64,000 bases of DNA from Trametes villosa (GCA_002964805.2 PUDQ02000003.1:2046001-2110000); one strand, 5' to 3'. Positions 10,717 through 24,223 are shown, counted from the stretch's first letter. Made by a program: numbers and translations. Notes: generated by a model from the letters alone, not told the origin.

Positions 10717-13378
10717 GTGCAACTGCGCGGGACGTGAGCTTGTGCATTTTACGGCGGCGACAATGAGTTGGGCAACAGGTGGACACAATGAGGTGCCAGG
10801 CGGAGAGGATGGTGCCAAGCGCACTATGCGACGCAGCTGCGAGGCGGCCGGCCGACAATATGACTGCGCATGCAGGACGACTGAGGGACGAAGGCGTCGG
10901 GGTTGACTCGATGCACCCTTGAGGCCGATGCAGGCGGCAGCGTCCGACACGGGAGTTGACGCCATTGGAGTGCAGGTGGGGTGTAGGCTACAGAACGCTC
11001 AGGATCCCTTAGTGTTGGCGAAAACGACGGACGTACAATTCGGTATGCGACTACCGGTGGCGCGTCTGGGACAGCGGTTCGACCACGGCGATCTCGGGTG
11101 GATAGTTTTCAAATCGCCCGCGAAGCGCGTACGAGCTTTCCTTCAGCGTTTCGGTCGTGCAAGCGTCGTGGAACGTGGACGGGACGGACTCGCTCGCTTC
11201 GGCGCCTCGCAGTCGTCGCCATGAGTTCTGCTGCAGGCCCTTGGGAGTTGCAGTGCGTCGCTCCCAGTATCGCATTCAAGTCGTTGGAAATATCTTCCGT
11301 GCCCGTCGCATCTGAGTGAAGCCCGTTAGTGGGCGACGGAGGCATACGGTGGGTGCAGGACTGACTCGTAGTATTCAACCGGTGTTGTGGCACCTCTGCC
11401 GCGCATTCCCGGAACAGGCACCAAGTACCAGAAGTTCGCGTTGGACTGCTAGCTGAGAGATGTTGAACGAGTTTCTTGCGCGTGAAGGGCAGTGGGCTTT
11501 CGGGCCACTGGATTGGTTGCAACCTTCCCGAGCACCCTGTCCGCGAGGGTGGCTTCGGATGGGGCACCGCCGACATACGCGAGCCACGAGGAATTCCGGA
11601 TCCGGATGGCTTGCGTGGCTTACTCCCGGAGGCAGCCAGAACCAGTTTGGGAAGCCATCCGAGAGCGAGATGAGCGGACGTAGCAGGACGAAGGAGGAAA
11701 CGGGGGTGCATTGGCACTGGGCCATCAGTCCGGCATACCCCTGGCCACGAAGCATGTACACGCAGCCCAATGGGATCCGTATAGACGGGAAAGTCGGCTG
11801 GCTTCATAGGGAAACCGGATATCGACGCCACATTGAAAGCCCGGGGCACGACTGGCCGGACGACCGAATCAGGACTTGTACTTTCAGTGTGCCTCGCCTT
11901 GAGGGGGCTGCGCGGAGACCGTACATGCTGCGAGGTTCGTGAGAGGGAGTGCCGAGGAACGGCAGGAGACGGGAGCGGGAATGGAAAGACGAGGGGGGGA
12001 GGAAAGCAAGATTGCGGGAATGCGCGTACCGTTGATATCAAGGCGCTCGTCGCTTGTTCTAGCGCCCAAGGGGCAGCGGAATGAGTGCATTGGCTTGTCT
12101 CCTGCCACCATCGTGATGAACGCGCCCCTCTCGACCCCAATGCCGATTTACACCGATAAGGTACGTTCCCGGCGTGGAACTCTCCAAAGTTGGCGAGAAA
12201 ATAGCTATCAGCGCCGGCGTCGTTGCAGGCGGTGTAGTACGCAGCGGCTCCCGCCGCTCGTTCAGGTAGTTTGATCATGGAAACGTCTCTGGCGTGGAAG
12301 GCTCCGTGCTCGGCTATGCGGATCTGGAATGGAGAACCCAGAAGGCGCAAGGGGGAGATGTATGACGCGATATATGTGATCGAGCTTGAACCGCTCAGGC
12401 TTGAGGCGGTTCTGGGGTACTGCTTCTTCTGGAAATGGACGGCTTCAAACAGTCCCCCGTGCGCTAACCCAGGAAGCTTCCGATCTCTATCGAAGTACCT
12501 GTTTCTATCTGCTGAACAAGAGATGGTCTAAATGCGGGGAGGCCCTGATGGCGTGGCAGACCTCGCCTCGGAGGCCATACTAGTAGAGGAAGTCATTCTG
12601 CGCCACCACGCCAATAGCATACCAAAACAGCCAGCGTTGGCATAGAGACAACTGCACCAAGCTCCCCAATTTGTCGTCATTGCTCTCGTCTCGCGAGCTG
12701 CTCCATCACCGGTGGCGGCCCTGATGCCACTGCGAATCCGACTCGGCTCGCCACACGATGTAGTACAGCCAGCGTCAACTGCTCCCCAAGCTTCAGCTCA
12801 GCGTGAGCGCATGGACTCAACCCTGCGCAGACCTCTTTGGCATGGGTTCCACTGCAAAGCGCGGCTCTGCCGGTGTTGTCACGGACGCGGGCTGACACTA
12901 CTGCTAGCTGTACTTGCATACCTGCCTGTTTAGGGTGTCATGATCGCGCACAGCTTTTCGCCGTGCCATGCGAGCGCTGGCGCTGCATGGCGAACGCGCG
13001 GTCGACCCCTCGCTGCGGCTTCGACTGCATTAGACCGGAGCCCGCGATCGGTGTGCGTATCCTAGGGTGCGAGTTTCTGTTTTCCTTTTGGTATGCTTCC
13101 GTTTTTGGATATGGTCTACGGCGCCCACTGACGCCTCGCGTTACACCTACTCCTCCAGGCCAGCTTGGAGTTTCGTCTCAATCGACCTCTCTCAGGTGTG
13201 TGGCAACACCGCCCTTCGCCCCGCCTCACCCCGCTCGCTATCAATCGGAGGCGGCTCAGCTCAGCTCATGCTTCCTACTGTAGACACCTCTGGGCGTCGA
13301 GCCGTTCGATACGCCACCTTCTGAAACTCCGAGTCGACGCTCGCCCGCCTCGCCTGGAACGTGGCTTGCCCGCGGTGG
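10717..13378. other. Intergenic, no gene recognised
   Basis: The longest frame here is 413 codons on the minus strand (12350-11109). It opens with TTG rather than ATG, has no family motif and overlaps other frames of similar length on the opposite strand, so I do not call it. The 5' exons missing from copy A were searched for on the minus strand and not found. Confidence 0.45.
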
Positions 13379-13385
13379 TATAAAA
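13379..13385 (+). promoter_or_regulatory. TATA box of FunK1 copy 2
   Basis: TATAAAA lies 101 bp upstream of the ATG at 13480, followed by a CT-rich leader as is common for fungal core promoters. Confidence 0.6.
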
Positions 13386-13479
13386 TCCGCAAAGGACGGT
13401 GAGTGCTCTCCTCATTCTCTCGCTCTCTCCACTCAGCTCGCTCATCGGTTTCTGTCACACCGCCCAACTACCCGCTCAT

Positions 13480-16417
13480 ATGTCTACCACTGAATCCCCT
13501 CGCCCGACCGCTGTTTTCCTGAACTTGCCATCAGGATCACTTCTCCCGGACACTTCTCCTCAGGTTCAGGGTAGCCAACGTCACCGGTCTAGAACCTACG
13601 TGACACCAAAGAGGTCAAGCATCGCCCCGAACGAGATGTTGCACAACGCCGCCACCCCGCCGACGGAGCGAGATGCGGCGAAGCACGCTCATCGCGAGAA
13701 CCTTGCGCATGAGATGTTCTGGGTCTCTGTGTCTGTCAAAGACTGGCTGGAAACGTACATGCCAGGAGAACCCCTACCCTCTGAGTACAAGCAGCCCGAC
13801 TTCAAACCGTTTGCGGACGTCCAAATGAAGGGTAGGGAAAGTTTGATGTATCCCGGCCTGGTAAGCCCCTTTACATGCTTGTTAGGTTAAATGTGTCTTG
13901 AACTAATACCGACCACATTGTACGCTCCAGTGTGAGGGATTTCTCAAAATCCTCCAGAAGATCAAGATCGCGGACTCGTACACAATGAGGATCACGGGAG
14001 ACAATCCCGACAAGTCAGCTCCAGGTACTGAGGAAGACCGCGATTACAATGCCTTCAAACCCGACCTAGCTCTATACTCGACGGACAAAGCTACGAAAGA
14101 AATCTTCGAGCTCTCGTCGAAGGACAAGACCACTTCTCGTGGGAAAGCGAAGTCCAACAGGCACACGGAACCTGAGGAGAAGTCCAAGGATTCTGCTCCG
14201 CAAGGTGAGCGTGCCGTTCAGCCCTCCATGACTCGAGCTAAAAATTTGCTGCCTTCACAGGAGGTGTGGCCGAACCCACGCCCGGGATAGAACCTGCACC
14301 CTCGTCGGACGCCCTGAAAGCTATGACAGTCTGGGCATTGGCTGAGCTGTTCATCGAGGTTAAGAACGACTCGACGCTGGCACCCTTCTCCTTCGAAGCC
14401 AGCACGTCGGCGGCTGACGTTTTCCCGAGCAACGTCGAGAAGCTCCGGAGCAGAGGTCAGCTCATCGAGTACGGGAAGGAGATGAGCTTTCGCCAGCACA
14501 GGATCTGGGTACCGATGATCTCCATATACCGCGACTGCGCCCGATTCCTCCGATTCGACCGTGCGGGGGCCGTCATCTCGGAGCCGTTCAACTACGTGCA
14601 GAACCCCGAGATTTTCACTACCTTCTTCTACCGCTATGAGGCCATGGACCACGAGAAGCGCGGGTTCGATCCAACGGCGGCCCTGGCGTCGGAGGAAGAG
14701 CGTAAGAAGTTCTGCCAGCTGGCCGATAGAACCACCCTCAAAGATTATGTGAAGACCGCATTGAAGAAGGCGACTACGGCGGGCTGGCCTATCCACAAGC
14801 TATCCTGGAAAGCGCCATGGTCCAACGACGGCAAGACACCCGTCAATGAGCGGTGCAAGCCCTCGGTCCGTGAATTCCTCGTAGGCAGGCCGCATTTCAA
14901 GGGCCACTCCATGGTCGGGAGGGGTACGCGCGGCTTCGTCGCCTACGACGTCAAGCTCGACAAGCCCGTTTTCATCAAGGACTACTGGAGAGTCGATCAC
15001 CAGGAGCCTGAGTCGAACGGCCGCGCACCAGAGTATCAAGTCTACGTCGAGCTTTCGAAGGACTTCCGGCAGTCGCCGATGAACATTCCGACCCTTCTCG
15101 GCGGCGGGGACGTCCTCACAGCACAAACACAGCCTGAGCCCCAACGCACACTCACTCACGAGTTCTTCAACGCTCCGCAAGAGCAGCTGGGCCTGAAGAT
15201 CCCGGGTGGCATACACACACGTCTTGTCTTCAAAGAAGTGTGTCGTACGCTGGAGTCGTTCAAGACTGCTCGTGAGCTGGTCTCGGTTGTGCACGATGCA
15301 CTCCAAGGTAAGGAAATGTATCATACAACGTCGATGCATCCTGACATCATGCGACTCCCTGCACAGCCCATAAGCGCGCTTGGAAGGACTACGGTTTCCT
15401 CCATCGTGACCTTAGCGCCGGCAACATTTTGATCTTTGAGCGCGACGAAGACGGGCAAGTGATAGGACTGCTTTCGGACTGGGACTCTTCGAAGAGACGG
15501 GAAGCTGTGTTGAACCCGCAGGCTTCGCAGGTGGCGCGTTCGGTAAGATGGTTGTATTGATCGGTTTATCATCATCACTGACCAGCTCCGCCTCGCAGGG
15601 AACTTGGCAGTTCATAGCTGCTGGGTTGCAATGGTTCCCTGAGAAGCCCCATATACTCTCCGACGACCTCGAGTCTGCTTATCTCATTCTCGCATGGTGC
15701 GCGTTGAAGTACCTGCCCCACGAGCTCGACGCCAAACAAGCCAGGGACCAGATATACCATGTGTTCGACAAAGCGACCTCTGGTAAGAGCAGTATGCAGA
15801 AATACGTCTGCGTCTCCGAGGGGTCTTCCATCGTCCCCAGACTTCTCTGTGGTCCGGACCATCCTTTCGAAGGGCTTATGAACCGCTTGCGCAAGATTTG
15901 CAAGCATCACTACAAGTATTCCCCACCCGAGCGCGTAAAGAACCAAGCCATTGCAGGTACATTTGTCCATCCAAACGACCCGGACGAGGAGACTGGTGGA
16001 ACAGCTCTCGCGCAACACTCGCAATTCACGAGCGGTGCGAAGAAGCAGTACTCGTTATATGGCTACAACGACATCCTCGACGCGTTCCGCGAGGCTCTCG
16101 GCACAGCTGAATGGCCTGGAATGAAGAAACTTGCAGATCGAGCCCCTGACCAAACACCGTCCTCGTCGATAGGTTCGAAGAGGTCTGTGGATCAGATTCA
16201 AGCGGCAGACTCTCAAGCGGCTCAGAAGAAGCAGAAGACGAACCCGGGCAAGGAAGAAGCCTCGGAGGGCGAGTCCATGGACGTCAACGAAGCTCCCGGC
16301 AGCCGCTCAACCCCTCGGAGGACACCCGAGCCGTCGCTCGTTGACCAGGTTCGCCGTAAGCAGCATGAGTCGTCCGCTCAAACCGCCGGCAACGACGACA
16401 CTCGCTCGCAGAAGTAA
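13480..16417 (+). CDS. FunK1-type fungal protein kinase, copy 2
   Basis: Five exons (13480-13860, 13931-14204, 14261-15307, 15367-15542, 15599-16417) encode 898 residues without interruption. The N-terminal domain carries the family signature WLETYMPGEP and, later, AELFIEVKNDS. The nucleotide-binding lobe has VGRGTRGFVAYD and FIKDYWR. The catalytic loop is HRDLSAGNILI (Asp582), and the metal-binding site is SDWD (605-607) in place of DFG, as is usual for FunK1. HILSDDLESA and GTWQFIAAGL are further family blocks. The C-terminal 100 residues are hydrophilic with a basic QKKQKT patch and PSLVDQVRRK. FunK1 kinases are thought to act in multicellular development or signalling of mushroom-forming fungi; substrates are unknown. 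The ATG was chosen because it follows a TATA box and starts the first exon shared with the other copies. Confidence 0.9.
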
Positions 16418-17052
16418 TCGGCTGGACGCCTGGCGGTCTGTTGTAGCGACACCTTCATTCGCGCATTGCCTTATCCTTCGCCTCTGTGAGTTACCTTGAA
16501 CGACATTGTGTTGATGGGTATACGTGCTTACATCTCATAGCACGCTAGTCTAGCAATCCCCCGGTATACAGTACATCAGCAGACCTTCGCCTCCGACCTG
16601 CGGCCTCTCCCTTCTCCATCTCGCTATCGAACCTCATCTGCGACCAGTCTCGTAACCTGATCCCGTGTTCCCGTGTCGTAACCTGTACCCGCATTCCCGT
16701 GCTCCATAACCCCAGACAATCCTATTCCATGTATAAATCCATCGTATCGAATGCCATTCCAGTGTAGGATTCTCATATTGCGCGGCACACCCCGCACACA
16801 GTTGCCTAAGCCTCGTTACAATCGAAGCTATTGCGAACCGATTCGGTCCCCATGAGGGTGCGCGATCCAACGAAGACTTTCTCACTTGTTGGGGAGTCGA
16901 CTCGGATGCCTGCGCGCGCGTATTTTACCTGCCAGGTATTGAATGGGGCTCCCGCACAGACCGCAACACAACAGAATAACTTAAAGAGCATAACCGGAGT
17001 AGTATGATGCGGTGCACATTGAAATACGCCAGAAGTGATTCCCACTACAGTG
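16418..17052. other. Convergent 3' intergenic region
   Basis: This separates the stops of FunK1 copy 2 (+) and secreted copy B (-). A short tandem-like stretch with 'gtaacctg' and 'ttcccgtg' repeats lies near 16650-16700. No gene was recognised. Confidence 0.45.
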
Positions 17053-20000
17053 TCAAGACGTCGCCCAATTGATGAATGCAGACTGTAGGTCTCCATACCA
17101 TCCTTCCTGCTGCAGGCAGGAGTAGATGTTAGCAATGTTCGTCCCACAAAACACCGCAAACACGTTGATGCCGGGGACTGTCGACGGGAGCGCGTAGGTA
17201 TAACACGTTTGCTTCACGCCACTCCAGTAGCTCCCCAGCTCCATCGTCGAGCAGTCAACCTGGAAGTTCGGCTGCAGGTCCGAGTCGATCCACTGGTACA
17301 CGCCGTTGCACCCGGAGACCTCGCCGAGAACTCGGTTGGTGCGTATGGTGAGCCCGAAGTACGCGGCGGAGCCGACGCCGACGAGCACCGCGGGCACGGG
17401 CCCGTTCGAGTCCACAAACGGGCTGTCGCCGACCTTGAGGATCCCCTGAGAACCCGCGCCGAAGCAGGCAGCTGCAGGTGCGTTCGGCGGTGGCGAAACA
17501 ACGTTGGGGTCGTGCGAGGGATCAATCACGGGCGGAATCGGCGTGTTCGGCTTCAGGACGTTGGCTGAGGACGCAACGGCGGTCGAGACTGCCGAAGCTG
17601 CAGGAGAGACCTTCATTCACAGCGAGCCATATTTAGCAGGCCGCACGCGACTAGGCAGGCCGCTACTCACATGGTTGAAGATATCACTCAGCCAGCTGGG
17701 AACGCCCGGCCCGAGAGAGAAGATGCGGTCGAGGGCGTTCTGGGCGATCGACACGACTGACTGCGAAGACGCAATGGCGGAGGCGAGTGAGGAGTCCGTT
17801 CCGGCTTCTGCCTGCGTTGGGAAACGTGAGACCGACGGTGGGAAGAGCAGCAGTGAGAGGAGCACATACCAGTGCGGCGGCGGCGGGCCCAAGGGTATCC
17901 GCTGCAGCGACGGCTGCTGCTGCGGCCGCCGAAAGGTCGGGAGCTGGGTTGGAGGCTGAGGCAAGAGCAGCGACCGCAGCGACGGCGGCGGCCTTCGCAA
18001 GCGACGCGCTGTTCGCGGCAATCGCTGAAGCTTCAGCGGAAGAGGTTGGGAGGGGGGCCGTGGTAGGACGGACAGTGCACGAAGACGCCTGTCGTTTCTT
18101 CATCTCCGCTAGCGGGACGGAGTCGTCCGCGGGCGAGGTCGGAGCTGGAGCGTCTGGCGCAGCCACTGGAGACTTCACCGCCTCTTCGTCATCGAGGAGG
18201 GCATCAGAGTCCGAGTCGCAGGGGGTGCAGTCGATTAGTTCGTTGGCCCCCTTCATGGTTAGGGCGGTGGCGGTCGGCGGATAGTCGGTATCGACAGTGA
18301 ACGGGCCCGGGGGCACGTCGTCCACCGCATGCCGGTTCGTCAGCTCCCTCCCGGTCACACCGGCCTTGGCAAAGAAGTTCGAGCCGGATGTGAGGAAGCC
18401 GATGGCGGAAGGGCTGGCGCCGGCGGGAGTGGTGGCGAGCTGGAGAGTGTACCTGTGGCACTTGCTCGCCGACGACCATTTCGTCCGCTTGTCCCGTTGG
18501 TTCGTCCGGAGGTGCGTGATGGAGGACTGCAACGTGCTCTGGAGGTCCTGCTCGTAGTGCGAGACGGCCACTTTCACGGCGTTCGCCGCCCCACCCTCGA
18601 GCGAGCTGCTGAAGGGGAACTCGTCGCAGGATACCTGAGGAACCCCATCGTCAGCTACGAGCAGCGCCGGCAGAGGAACAACAATGCCTACCCTCCAGTG
18701 GTAAGGTGAGTGTTGGCGCGGGTCGCACTTGCCCGCCGCTTGCATCGCGGACGTGACGGAGCTCTTGCACACGCCGCCACGCCTGCTTCCGCCGTCCCAG
18801 GGGTCGTACGTGAGCTTCATCCTATTGGTAGCGGCATTCCAGTCGTGGTGGGAGCGGATGTTTGCGCAGATCTGGGGGAGCTTGTCGCAGTAGTACGTCA
18901 GCGTGGGGAGGACCGAGGGCACATCGGTCGGCCCCCGGCAAGCGTCGGTAACGATCGCGCGCTTGGCGGTCTTCGTCGGGTGATTAGGGAGGGCATCATC
19001 GTCGACTTGCGTCGGCGTCGGACGGAGGATCGTGGGAGGCGAGCCGGAGACTGCGCGGCGGGTGCTGGCATTCCAGATCACGGGCACTCCGTTCAGTACG
19101 AGAGGGAGCAGTCGCCCATCGGCATAGACGGGAGGGGGGAAGTTCGGAGGCTGATGCGGCGCAAGACCGAACTGTCCAAAAGCGTGTGGACCCGCATCAG
19201 GAGTGGGCCTGGCAGAGGCCGACATGATGGCGGCGCTATCGACCACGGGCCGGGGCAATACGGCGCGCATGACCGCAGGCTCCAAGGGCGAGTCGAACGT
19301 TCCCGGAGGGGGTGGCGCCCAGTCCCATGAGCATAACGTCGGGTCGTCGAAGACGCATGCCCAGAGGACGTTCGGCGTGGTGTTGTCCAAGTTCTCATCC
19401 ACCGTCGGGAAGACTCGAGCGTACTGCGGCGTGCCGGGAGCGGTCTGGATGGTGGACGAGGAGTAGTGAAACCAGTCGTTGAAGTTGCTGTATGGGATCG
19501 CGCCGTCAGCGCAGCGATTTCCCGCGCAGAAGCCGGTCCAGGTCGCGATCTCCTCCCACCGGTCAAGGATGACGTCGCCCGAGCTGTAGAACGCGCGCTA
19601 TCAGCGCTGATATGTCGTACCCCGCGACATGCAACGTACTCGGGCCAGAGTTGCGTGCTTGTGGCTTGGATGGTGCTGTAAATGAAGTCCACAAACGGCT
19701 CTGTCAAGAATACACTCAGAATGATGTGTGGACGGTAGCGCTGGTTTGCTCACGCCATGTCAGATTACACTTCGATGCCGGGGTTGCAGTACAGGTCGAC
19801 CCAACCATCGCACGGTAGACCTACACGAGCGAGACGAAGTCTCAGTCAAATACAGTATGCTGTCATAGGGGTTGGAGCTGGACTTACGTGAGCGACGTCG
19901 AGGTTTCCAGTATCTTTGGGCTTCTTGCACGTCCCGGCGCAGCAGGCTGCGTCCACGAGAGAGCCCATCTAATCATTGCAATCAGCCATGCGACATATCA

Positions 20001-20323
20001 CATTACAAGAAAACCGTACGCTGGATCCTGTCGCAGCGGCGACACACAAGGGGTCCGTCCAGAACGCGTTCGGCGCAATCTCGTGAGGAGTATGAGCGAA
20101 ATTTACAAAAGCAGTCACAGGAACCGACCTGTCCTCGAGCAATCTTGCTCACGCATAACCCGACGAGGGACGTGGTCCCGTCATCTGGTGCTGAGATGCA
20201 GCTCCCATTCACGCTATCCCGAGGGCGGAGGGTGTTCCGTCCACGAGTGTGCGACGGGATGGTGAACGAGGATCCGAGTTGCGAGTATAACGAGAGGCCA
20301 GCGAGGAATAGGTGAATGAGCAT
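17053..20323 (-). CDS. Large secreted protein with NucA/NucB-type DNase-like motif, copy B
   Basis: Nine exons on the minus strand (20323-20129, 20079-20020, 19968-19888, 19820-19754, 19700-19640, 19583-18692, 18634-17870, 17811-17671, 17610-17053) join to 939 residues with no stop or shift. A hydrophobic N-terminus (MLIHLFLAGLSLYS) looks like a signal peptide. Next comes a Cys-rich domain (VDAACCAGTC; FVDFIYSTIQ), then YCDKLPQICANIRSH and KLTYDPWDGG, and at 455-467 CDEFPFSSSLEGG. That arrangement (LTxD, a basic Cys segment, then DE-aromatic-P with EGG) matches the NucA/NucB deoxyribonuclease family. After it come a Cys/Asp patch, an Ala-rich helix-prone tract, and a C-terminal domain with VDCSTMELGSYWSGVKQTC. 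Exon sizes 1-5 and 8 are identical to copy C, which confirms the model. Secretion and nuclease activity are inferences; the flanking domains are unrecognised. Confidence 0.85.
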
Positions 20324-20375
20324 GGCGGGGAGTACGCCCTTATTCGACGATGAGGACGGACGTCTACAGACCCCT

Positions 20376-20382
20376 CTTTATG
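20376..20382 (-). promoter_or_regulatory. TATA-like box of copy B
   Basis: CATAAAG on the minus strand begins 59 bp upstream of the ATG at 20323. The TATAAAG of copy C sits at almost the same distance (61 bp). Confidence 0.5.
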
Positions 20383-21762
20383 AATACACCCGTAGCGCCC
20401 GTGCTGCTCAACAGTGACCCTGTCGAGATCATATGCGAGCCCGGCGAAGCTGCTTCGGAACAATGACCAATGAAGTCGGTAAGAGGGTGGAACACCAGGG
20501 GTTCTGTGCCTCGGAACGTGAGGGATAGCTGAAAGGACTACGCGTTGCCTCGACGTACCTAGAAGTGCACCACAGCAGAATCACGCTTCTGTGATGATGT
20601 GCCGTAGAGAATGGTCCATGTACGAGTAGAACAGGCGAGGCTGACCCCTTTACGCTATAGTGGGGAACATCAAAGGCAAGTGAATACTGCGCGTCATTTG
20701 CGAGGTCCGTGTCTGTAAATCCGTGTATTGAGTATGTGATCCTCAACAGAGAGACGCGCGTCCAATGTTACCTGAGTATCATTCGTCGATAACTCTGCCG
20801 ACCCCTTCTCGCAGCGAAGTGTAGCGAGCGCCTGCGACCGAAGGATCATGCAGGTACCGCATCTTGTTCTATGCTCGAGGTTGTTCCTTGAGTAGCTTCT
20901 ATCTGCCATGAGATACAGTCCGCTGACCATTTGGCGTACTAAAGAACTCTGTAGAGCCGCGAGTGCCCTGTCGAGCTGTCGAACGGTATCGTAGCGCGAA
21001 CAGCCTCGAGCTGAATGTAGCGGGCCAGCCCCGTCGGAGTCGGCCATCGCCCCGGAGGTGGCTGAGACTGTAGGGAGTCAAATCAAAGTTCCGATACTCC
21101 TTCATGAGACGAAGTCGTAGGCAGTACCTGAGCAGTAACGATTGCTTTCGACCGGGAGTGTGTAGGATGGGGAGGGAGACAGACCTGGCAAGCGCTCGCG
21201 CGTGCATCCAGTCTCGACTGCATCAGCGAGCGCTTATCGGGTGGACGGTAAGTATACTCCGACGGGGCCGGGCCCCTTTGGGCGAGTCTCGCAGAACTTA
21301 GGCTTTCCTTTCATCTCGAGTCTCAATGTTTCGATCTCACATACCTGCACTCAGACATCGCACCTCAGGCCGATGTAGCTGCTTATTATGTGCTTCACGA
21401 ACTGGTGAATAGCACGCTCACCCGTTCTGCCTGCCAGTGACTTGGCGGCCGCCTCTGTCGAGACTCGAAGCCGGCCGCGGCGGACCTCAAGTGAAGATCC
21501 CGTAACACTCCGCCAGAGCGTTCACAAACGCGTTCATCCTGTCAGTATGGAGTGTTGCTTAGAGCGCGGGACATCACTGACACGCATGCTAAACTAGATC
21601 GCGTCCTTCGGGTCGCCTAGCGTCCACGCCGCATGTCAGTTTCGAGCACCGCCCGAGCCGAACACGCATTGCTCCTGACACCACGCACATGAGGACGCTA
21701 CATGAGCGTGTAGCGTGTGCTCAGGACCAGCAGAGTCCGGAACTTCCAGAACGGCCAACGAG
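20383..21762. other. Divergent intergenic region, no gene recognised
   Basis: This lies between the 5' ends of copy B (-) and FunK1 copy 3 (+) and must hold both promoters. Only short frames occur. Residual similarity to the longer N-terminus of FunK1 copy 2 just before 21763 is too weak to call an exon. Confidence 0.45.
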
Positions 21763-24223
21763 ATGTGTCGCTCCGTCACTCTACCAGCCGCCGAATGGCT
21801 GGAGACGTGCATGCCCGGCGACCCTGGTATCTCCTCTGAACTCCTTAGCTCGACCTTCAAGCCGTTCCATGAAACTATTGTGGTGGACGATGCGCGCATG
21901 CTGTGCTCAAACCTGGTAGGTGTGTCACTAAATCCAGAACACCGCCTACTTGCTGACGCGGTACTATGAACAAAGCGCGAAGGTTTCAGCGCTATCCTTC
22001 GGAAGATCGGGGCTACCGGGTACTACATTGTGGCTACAGAGCACCTTGAGGGCATCGAGGAAGGATGTCAGCGCCTGACATCCGGCTCGGACGAGTGCGC
22101 CACAGGATGCCTAGACGGATTTCCGACGAACGGCGAACCTATACGCAACAGGGCTCTATATATGCTGAATGGTATTCACGAGACACATGTCTCTTCGTCG
22201 CTGACAGAGAAGGAGGTTCCACATCCCGTCAGTAATCGAGCAGGTATGTCCTGATGCAGTGTATCCATACCGTCTTTCGAGCTGACAGGTTCGTTGTCGC
22301 TCGCAGCCAATCCGAAGGCCAACGGATCTTCAGACGCGGGCACCCAGCATGTGCCGAAGGCTACATCCGTGTGGCCATGGGCCGAGTTTCTAGTCGAGGT
22401 CAAGAATGCGCCTGGTGAGGCATCTTCGGCATCGAATCTCCCCGCCGACTCCCCCGAAGGGACGTTCTACGACTGGAATCCACCTGTCGAACACGCCCAG
22501 GAGATGTGCGCCCGCCAGCATCGCTCCTTTGTCTTCGTCGTATCCGTCCGCGGCAACCTTGCTCGTCTCTTCCAATTCGACCCCGCGGGAATCATCGCAT
22601 CGACTCCGTTCAACTACGTCGAGCATCACGCATTCCTCAGTAGCTTCGTTCACCGTTACGTGCGCATGAGCCGTTCGGAGCGCGGTTTTGATCCGACGGC
22701 GACTCTGGTAGGACCCGAGGAACGCAAAACGTTCCAAGCATTGGTGAACGACGCGACCGCGCGGGCGCATGTCAGGACGTCCCTGGAGAAGGCGGTGTCC
22801 CCCGGCTGGCCGATCCATGTTCTATCGCTCGACGCTCCTTGGTCTCTCGACGGCGAAACGCCCATGGGCGCGGAGAACCCGACGTCTTTGCGGAGGTTCA
22901 TCGTCGGAAAGCCGCACTACATTACCCCCACCATGTTCGGGAAGTCTACGCGCGGGTACCTCGCATATGACATCGCGCGCGGCACCGTCGTCTTCCTCAA
23001 AGATTGCTGGAGGGACGATCTCGGGCCGAACCATCTCACGGAGCTCAAGGTTTACTTGGAGCTTGCGACCGACCCTTCCAAGCGCCCCATGCCGATACCG
23101 ACGCTTCTTGGCGGCGGCGACCTTCTGGACGACTGCAGAGAGGCCCAGACGACGCTAACGCAGGTGGTATTCGCGAAGTGCCGCTCTGGGTATGCGACTG
23201 CAGGAAGAGTCCATACGCGATTCGTCTTCAAAGAGGTTTGTCGCTCCATCGAGTCGTTCGGAGATACGCGCGAGCTGGCGAGTGTCGTATATGATGCCCT
23301 CGAAGGTGGGTGATCTCGCATAGCCTTCGAATAGCGTGCTCACAAGACTGCGTCGGAAGCTCACGAGAGAGCATGGAGCCATCATGGGGTCCTCCATTGC
23401 GACGTCAGCCCGGCGAACATCCTCATTCTCGATGTCGACGAAGGGAGCATGCGCCAGTCAGACTCGCGGTCTGCGGTAGGCCTGCTCTGCGATTGGGATC
23501 TTGCGAGGAGACGGACAGACGGCAGACATCCGGACTTCTCGGCGGTGTCGACTCGCTCGGTATGGTGTGCGCCGTGTCCTCTGGCGACATGATACTGACG
23601 CATCTCACACCCAGGGCACATGGCAGACCTTGTCTGCTACCCTGCTGCTCAATCCCGAGCAGCCGCCTCAGCTCTCAGACGACCTCGAGTCCGCATACCA
23701 CGTCCTCAACTGGTGTTCCACCAAGTACCTCCTCCACAGAATCAGCAGTCGGGCACGACTCCGGAAGTGGATGGCTGATGTTTACGATGACGCAACCGAG
23801 GGTCTAGGGGGTGAGCTCAAGCGCACGTTCACAAAGTACGGGGACCCGTTTGTTGAGCTTGCATGTGCCCCGGACCACCCCTTCCAGCAGCTTCTCGCGC
23901 AGCTTGGGGAAATCTGCAAGCAGCATCACAAGAAGGTTCCACCAAAGGGAACAATGCAGGACGCGATGACCAGAACACCTGAACACGGGGATGGTGCAGG
24001 GGCTGGGCGCGGCGAAACGGGCTCGGCGCAACCTCTAGCGCATGCTCGCGGCATAGCGAGCCTCGGGCCTGCTCTACCACATGCCCGTTCATCCGCGCTT
24101 CAGACTCACGACCACGTCTTGGACGCCTTTTCTCACGTACTCGGTCGGACGTCCGAGTGGCCCGAGATCAAGAAGCTCCCGGATCAACTACCGTACAAGG
24201 TCGGATCGTCGTCCGCGGTGTAA
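21763..24223 (+). CDS. FunK1-type fungal protein kinase, copy 3 (HCD catalytic loop)
   Basis: Five exons (21763-21915, 21976-22243, 22307-23305, 23360-23559, 23615-24223) join in phase to 742 residues. Family blocks match copy 2: AEWLETCMPGDP, AEFLVEVKNAP, VGKPHY with STRGYLAYD, and CDWDLARRR and LSDDLESAYHVLNW. The catalytic loop reads LHCDVSPANILI: the Arg of HRD is Cys487, while Asp488 and the Asn are kept, so the site is altered but not obviously dead. The N-terminus is about 77 residues shorter than in copy 2. The ATG at 21763 is the only in-frame one after a TGA at 21703, so part of the 5' end may have been lost. It lies about 1.8 kb upstream of secreted copy C, on the same strand. Confidence 0.82.

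Noticed and set aside
11109..12350. 413-codon open frame on the minus strand
   Set aside because: It begins with TTG, shows no motif, signal or splice context, and overlaps comparable frames on the other strand. Long chance frames are expected in GC-rich DNA.
17787..18284. Ala-rich plus-strand frame (165 codons)
   Set aside because: It lies exactly antisense to the Ala-rich tract of secreted copy B. The alanine richness is a mirror of GCN codons, not a separate gene.
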